Shown: piece by piece, positions 58,651-64,000 of the stretch | How the letters are laid out: the number at the start of each line of letters is the position of its first letter | How positions within the stretch are numbered: the first letter of the stretch is position 1 | From: Adenanthera pavonina | Taxonomy: Eukaryota > Streptophyta > Magnoliopsida > Fabales > Fabaceae | Length of the DNA stretch: 64,000 nucleotides | Assembly: GCA_026686845.1 (NCBI GenBank) | Contig: JAIVEN010000016.1 | Span: 33,142,001-33,206,000, forward strand | Direction: 5' to 3' | Made by a program: the position numbers and the translations under genes | The notes under the pieces: model-generated | What the model was told of the DNA's origin: nothing | What the model saw: the letters and a program-made list of their open reading frames with translations, nothing else | Databases searched by the model: none

Positions 58651-60813
58651 TCATTTCTTCTTGGACTTGGTCTTCTTGCTGTAGGATTTCCCTTTCCCTT
58701 TCCCAGATTGCTCAGCAGCAGGCTTTCCAGTTTGCCCAGACTTCTCCCCCTTTTTGGCATCATCAGGAAGGCCAACAAAATCAGCCGGAGGAGGGATCTG
58801 AGAGACAGGAATAGCACGAAGTGGCACAGGAGCAAAAGGGATTTTAGGATCAGCTGGGGGCTCAGTGCTTGGTTCCTCGTCAGAGATTTCCAGCAGCTGC
58901 TGCATTGCCTGTCTGGAAAGAGCTAGTTGAGCTCTTTGTTCCTCTGAAAGTCCATAGGCAGCAAGAGAAGAAGTTGGTTCAGCAGGAGGAAACATTTCTT
59001 CCAGCCTTCTCCTCTGAGCTTCCAGTAGAGCATTGTGAGCAATGGCAACATAGTCAGCAACAGGTACAAGGCTCCTTTCTTCATTGCTCGTATCTTCTTG
59101 CAAGGAGGAGGTTGAAATGGCTGCCACCAGTCTTTCAACTTGCTCAGATTCTTGAATTGACAGAATTGAATCCTGAGCATCTTCTTGCATAGGCTTATGA
59201 GGGCCTGTTTCTTGGAGTCCTTCTTCTTCCAATCCATAGTCCAAGGGTGGACCAGGACTTGGTGTTCTCATTGCACCAGCACCATCTATATCATCATCAT
59301 CATGGTCAGAGGAGGCAATCTCGAAGGGACTTGGAGGCACAAGGGATGGAGACAGAGTAGGCTCAGGGACACCAGGCTGAGGTGGAGCTGAAGTGGTAGG
59401 AATTGCATTTTTTATCTCTTCATAGGCATCAGCCACCACCTTCATATTCACAGCCAACTGATGGATCTGATCTTGTAGATGAGCAAATTTGGCATTTTGC
59501 TCATCTCTAATACTGAGAATGAATGTTGACAAATTGTCAAACAACTCAGTGACCTTTGTTGGCTTGGCCCGTGAGGAGGGAGTGGAAGGAGGGTGAGTAA
59601 GCCTGGAGGGAGATGGGATTGGCTGAGAAGGCTGAGGTACAGATCTGCCAGGGGCCTCAGAAGTTCCTTCTTGTTGGAGGGATGCATCAGCAACAAAGAA
59701 CAAGTCTTCAGATTTCCCTGCTCCCTTTCCAACCCATCATCCTTCATCTTTTTCAATGCCCATCCTTTGCAGTTCCTCCTCTTTGAATGCCTCAGTGAGT
59801 TTCCCTTTCCCCTTTTCAATGTGTTGAATCCTAGCATGCTGCAAGATTCTTGAAATAATTGCTGCATAGGGGAGTGTGGAATCCTTCCTCTGATCCCTTG
59901 CCTTTATCATTCGCTGGAGGATGATATGACCCATGTTAATCAGCTTCCCACGTATGATAGCAGTCATCACATGAGCCTCTGCCCTTGTTATCAAATTGAA
60001 GCTGCCACCCTTGTTGAAAATGATCCTGGACACTATGTAGTGCAGGATCCTGACTTGTACACTTAGGTCTGTGGGCTTCAACAGATTTATTGTTGGCCTG
60101 TTCTCCCTTCTCCTGAATAAGGTGTCCAAGATGGTGCTCTCTTTGTAGTTCAGAAAGGATCCACCTTCTTCATCAGCTGTGCTTGCCTCATCCATATATC
60201 CAGAGACTGTGATGTCAATTTTCAGTCCATCTTGTCCTGGGATTTCCAGCACTTCATTGATTGTTTCATCAGCAAGTCAGATGGTCCTTGATCTCAAAGT
60301 GACCTCTCATTTCTTTTTCTTTCTGTTATATTGAAGAGAGGCATACCAAGTCTTCACTACCTCATCATCATACTTTTCAGCTATTTCCAACAGATTTTTA
60401 TATCTTAACAACCATATTGCAGCATCAAAATTGTTGGATATCAGAAATTGTTCCACATTTACACAGTGAGGCTTGATTACCTTTTTGTTGGAAAACTTGG
60501 TAGTGTACTCTTCTTGAATCTCAGGAGTGCTCCAAAGTGGCAGTGTAGTAAGCTCAAATTCTCCAGATTGTGTCGAAGAGGAGGAAGCCACAGTAGCAGT
60601 ATCAGCCGAAGGAACCGCAGTTTTTGATGAGGAAGGTCCAGTTTTCTGCAATTCTGCCTTAGATGATGATTTCTGGCGTTTAGAAGGAGTAGCTTTACTG
60701 GGTTCGGCCTTTCTCTTGGATTTCTCTCCTTCCTTTGTAGCATATTGAGATTTGACCGTTCTTTTTGGACGAGTTCCAGCTTGTCCTGCTCCAGGGATCT
60801 TCACTCTTGCCAT
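58651..60813 (-). pseudogene. Extra ORF downstream of copia pol (env-like position), B2 copy
   Basis: About 720 codons from ATG at 60813 to TGA at 58651-58653, interrupted by TGA at 60307-60309, 60277-60279 and 59737-59739, otherwise in one frame. Residues 1-85: basic and Ser/Lys-rich (RPKRTVKSQYATKEG). About 90-350: conserved globular part with KKVIKPHCVNVEQFLIS, YDDEVVKTWYASLQY, RSRTI..LADETINEVLEI, FLNYKESTILDTLFRRREN, RILHYIVSRIIFN and GKLINMGHIILQRMIKARD. About 370-720: Pro/Ser-rich linker, coiled-coil-like FAHLQDQIHQLAVNMK, acidic stretch DHDDDDIDGAG, then PPADFVGLPDD and a Lys/Gly/Ser tail. No signal peptide or membrane segment is evident, so a true envelope role looks unlikely. The globular part resembles the 'putative plant transposon protein' domain; function unknown. 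Confidence 0.82.
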
Positions 60814-61809
60814 TTCTTAGTTGAATGATGCAGAATGTGGCTGAGAAAAGGTTTATGGGATGCGAATGGAAGTTTAAACGGTGAAGAATGACGGTTTTTG
60901 GATAGGAGTTAAGAGGATTGAAGAGTGAATCAGAACAGACTCAGGGAGGTTACAAATAGGGTTGCGTCTGTTCTTTGGAAAACCGTCGCATTTAACGTGT
61001 GTAACCGTCTGACAGATGAATTTTGAGGGGTCAAAATTCGAACTTCGGGCAATTACAAGTTAAACCGTTCAGCACAGCTTACTGACAGACGAATTTTCAT
61101 CTTGAAAGTTCGTCTGACAGTGGCTTGAAACAAGCAATACAAGCACAACAGACGAATTTTGTTCCACCAAAGTTCGAATGTTGAAAAGAAAAAGGCAGGC
61201 ATCAATCAAACCATCAATCAACAGACGAATTAAAGATGCAGAACTTCATCTTTCAAGAATTCAACATGAAGGACATGATTCAACAGATGAATTTTGAACT
61301 GAAAATTCAAATTTTTCAACTTTTGTAAAGATTGTCCAACATTCGTATGTTAAGAAGTAATAATTTGTATAACAGTGATGGACAAACATAACTTTGAAAT
61401 TTCTGATTTTGAAAATTCGAACTTTCAAGCTTCAACAGACGAATTTCGAGGCATTACTGAGAATTGTTCCAACGCATAACAGGCCGAAGTTCGTCTGTTG
61501 GTCATCTAAAATTCGAATGTTGACCATGTTGACCAGTTCAAAAACACAGATTATCTATGAAATTCATCTAGCAATCAAACAACATACAAATTTCAACCTT
61601 AAAACTTACAAAATGAATCCATAACCTAGAATAATTGTCATTCACTTCACTTTCTGGTTGTTCCAATCTGGAGTGCTCCAATCTTTCAAACTTTTAGCTA
61701 TTGATTTTCACAAGGAGCACCTGCAACTAAAATTAAACATACTCCGATGCTCAAGTTAGAATTGATTCTAATATTGAAAATTCTAAAGACAGAATTACAC
61801 AGAAATAAC
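60814..61809 (-). other. Spacer between pol and extra ORF of B2, with palindromic motifs
   Basis: Noncoding, with ACAGACGAATTTT, AAAATTCGAAC, GAAGTTCGTCTGTTGG and similar motifs from 60960 to 61580, and the hairpin at 61082-61120. GAACAGACGC and GTCTGTTC motifs near the ORF start (60970) are shared with B1 (23875). Perhaps the leader or promoter region of a separate mRNA for the extra ORF; that is inference. Confidence 0.75.
61082..61120. repeat. Conserved inverted repeat in the B2 spacer
   Basis: CTGACAGACGAATTTTC (61082-61098), loop ATCTT, GAAAGTTCGTCTGACAG (61104-61120): 15 of 17 arm positions pair and one of the remaining is a possible G-U pair in RNA. Equivalent to 23989-24026 in B1. 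Confidence 0.9.
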
Positions 61810-64000
61810 TTACAGTTCATTGGGATTTACCATTCCCAATTCTCTCCTTATTTTGCAAAGCTTGTCTTCTGGTAGAGGTTTTGTGAATATATCAGCAACT
61901 TGATCCTCTGTTAGGATGTACTCCCATCTGACTTCTCCTTTCAAAATATGATCTCTTATGAAGTGGTGCCTAATTTCAATATGTTTCGTCCTTGAATGCA
62001 TGACAGGGTTCTTGGTAATATTTATAGTACTTTGGTTGTCACACATGATCGGTATCTCTTTCATTTTAACCTCAAGATCTTCAAGCTACCGTTTCATCCA
62101 GATGATTTGGGCACAACAGCTTCCAGCTGCAACATACTCGGCTTCTGCAGTGGATAAGGCCACACTGTTTTGCTTTTTGCTTAACCATGAAACCAGGGAT
62201 CCTCCAAGGAACTGACAAGTTCCACTTGTGCTTTTTCTGTCAGTTTTGGATCCTGCAAAATTAGCATCAGTGTATCCTTTGAGGTCTTCTCCATTGCTTT
62301 TTGGATACCAAAGACCCATCTGTGATGTTCCAATAAGATATCTAAAAATTCTTTTCACAGCTGTTGCATGGGATTCTTTGGGGCATGATTGGAACCTTGC
62401 ACACATGCAGACACTGAACATAATGTCAGGTCTGCTGGCAGTTAAGTACAGCAGGGATCCAATCATTTTTCTGTACTGAGTAATGTCAAACATCTTCCCA
62501 TTCTCATCCATGTCCAGTTTAGTTGCAGTAGCCATAGGTGTTCCCATTGGCTTGGCATTCTCCATTCCAAACTTCTTTAGCAGCTCCTTTAGATATTTGG
62601 ATTGACTAAGAAAGATACCATCACCTTGCTGTTTAATTTGCAATCCAAGGAAGAAGTTGAGTTCACCCATCATAGACATCTCGAATTCTCCCTGCATTAA
62701 CTTAGAAAATTTCTTGCAAAGAGCCTCATTAGTAGCACCAAAAATAATATCATCAACATAAATTTGAACAATTAGTAAGTCTTTATTTTCTTTCTTAGTA
62801 AATAAGGTTGTGTCAACTTTGCCTCTAATGAACCCCTTATCAGTTAAGAAATTGCTCAGTCTCTCATACCATGCTCTAGGGGCTAGTTTTAAACCATAAA
62901 GAGCCTTCTTCAGTTTATAAACATGGTTTGGTTTAGTAGAATCCTCAAAACCTGGAGGTTGATCAAAATAAACTTCTTCCATGATATATCCATTTAGAAA
63001 GGCACTCTTTACATCCATTTGATATAGTAAAATATTTTTCATGCATGCATATGCCAGCAGTATTCTTATAGCCTCTAGTCTAGCTACTGGTGCAAAGGTT
63101 TCTTCAAAAATACCTTCTTCCTGATTATACCCTTAAGCAACCAATCTAGCTTTATTTCTGATTATTATTCCAGATTCATCAAGTTTGTTTTTGAAGACCC
63201 ATTTAGTACCAATAACAGAATGATTTTTGGGTCTGGGCACTAAATCCCAAACTTGATTTCTTTCAAATTGATTTAATTCATCTTGCATAGCCATAATCCA
63301 GTATTCATCAGTTAAGGCTTCTTCAGCACATTTGGGTTCAATTTCAGAAATGAAAGCGCAGTTGAGCATTTGATCCCTTAACTGTTTTCTGGTTTTGATT
63401 TTCTCTTGAACATTCTCTATTACTTGATCAACAGGGTGATTCCTTTGATATCTCCAAGCTCTAGGGAGTTCTTGAGCTGTTTTTTCATTATTTTCTTCAT
63501 CAAACTCTTGCTCCTGGATATCTTCCTCTGTGTCAACAGATTCAGATATCTTTGGAGGTTCAATTTTACTTTTGTCAGAAATTCCCAGTTTTTCAAAATT
63601 GAAAGTAAGATCATCCTTATTAGTAACATGTTTTGAAACAGTTTCATTTTCAATGAAAACCACATGCACTGATTCTTCTACTACATTTGATCTTTTATTA
63701 TAAACCCCATAAGCCTTACTCCTACTTGAATAGCCCAAAAATATACCTTCATCGGATTTGGCATCAAACTTACCCAGATTTTCTTTCCCATTATTGTGAA
63801 TGAAGCATTTGCACCCGAACAGATGGAGGTGTGACAGATTTGGCTTTCTTCCCTTGTACAGCTCATATGGAGTCTTCCCAAGGATTGGTCTGATGTAGGC
63901 TCTGTTTATGATGTAACTTGTTGTATTCACTGCATCAGCCCAGAACACTTGAGAGAGTTCCTTCTCATTCAGCATAGCTCTAGCCATCTCTCTAATGGTT
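61810..64000 (-). pseudogene. Copia pol (integrase end, reverse transcriptase, RNase H), B2, partial
   Basis: Frame is open to the window edge. Sense order: integrase tail with LSQVFWADAVNTTSYIINR, GKTPYELYKGRKP and LFGCKCFIHN; an acidic linker; RT with ALTDEYWIMAMQDELNQF, QVWDLVPRP, IGTKWVFKNK, YQMDVKSAFLNG, KALYGLK.APRAWY, YVDDIIFG (62749-62760), GELNFFLGLQIKQ; RNase H with GYTDANFAGSKTD, SGTCQFLGGSLVSW, ALSTAEAEYVAAGSCCAQ, CDNQSTINI, RTKHIEIRHHFIRD, DIFTKPLPEDK; TAA at 61810-61812. Stops: TAA at 63133-63135 and TAG at 62086-62088, each at a Gln codon (B1 has Gln at the second). Length and motifs fit SIRE/Maximus pol. Confidence 0.95.

Larger units (their letters stand above)
56519..64000 (-). 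mobile_element. SIRE/Maximus-like Ty1/copia element B2, 3' two-thirds
   Basis: Sense order: pol (from beyond 64000 to 61810), spacer (61809-60814), extra ORF (60813-58651), polypurine tract, 3' LTR (58377-56519). Same plan as B1. It is inserted in the 5' LTR of element G, so it is younger than G. The gag, protease, most of integrase and 5' LTR are outside the window. Only two stops in about 730 pol codons; it retains CpG-containing palindromes, so it is the youngest of the four B-type copies here. Confidence 0.93.

Overview
The window is AT-rich nuclear DNA from a flowering plant. The evidence is the repeat content: Ty1/copia elements of SIRE/Maximus type, a chromodomain Ty3/gypsy element, CACTA (En/Spm-like) DNA transposons, an RTE-type LINE end and long solo LTRs. 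I cannot name the species. I found no convincing intact host gene, no rRNA or functional tRNA, and no CRISPR array. Every recognisable protein-coding region belongs to a mobile element, and all are broken by stops, frameshifts or truncation, or run off the window edge.

Layout. 1-19494: mostly noncoding sequence with four copies or fragments of one long LTR family (here 'family A') at 2827, 8537 (reverse), 10682 and 14684 (reverse); the two at 8537-13155 lie head-to-head. 19495-25696: a truncated reverse-strand SIRE-like copia element (B1): 3' LTR, extra downstream ORF, spacer, end of pol. 25841-26941: a family A fragment cut by a different copia-type LTR (D, 26942-28639) with a tRNA-Met-like primer site. 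29750-35330: two more SIRE-like fragments (B4 forward, B3 reverse) separated by a CACTA transposase fragment. 35788-36734: 5'-truncated RTE LINE with a 9-bp target duplication. 37320-47960: degenerate CACTA-type subterminal repeats at both sides of a nest holding a perfect-ended solo LTR (38337-41213, TSD ATAAT) and a 5.1-kb CACTA element (41355-46468, TSD TTT) whose ends carry phased 28-bp palindromes and whose interior holds a gypsy integrase relic. 49255-56518: reverse-strand chromovirus-type gypsy element (G) with 3' LTR, gag and pol. 56519-64000: a second, younger SIRE-like element (B2) inserted into the 5' LTR of G; its 5' half lies beyond the window.

How the parts fit. B1 and B2 share one plan in sense order: pol, about 1 kb noncoding spacer with a conserved hairpin, a long extra ORF of several hundred codons (the position of the env-like ORF of Sireviruses), polypurine tract, LTR. 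Their LTRs and spacers are filled with a 12-bp palindrome (AAATTCGAATTT) alternating with a GTTCGTCTGTCAGAG-like motif. The central CpG of the palindrome is kept in B2 and largely lost in B3 and B4, which gives a relative age order. The most distinctive signals are these palindrome arrays, the phased palindromes of the CACTA element, and the extra ORF with a stop at the same codon in both copies.
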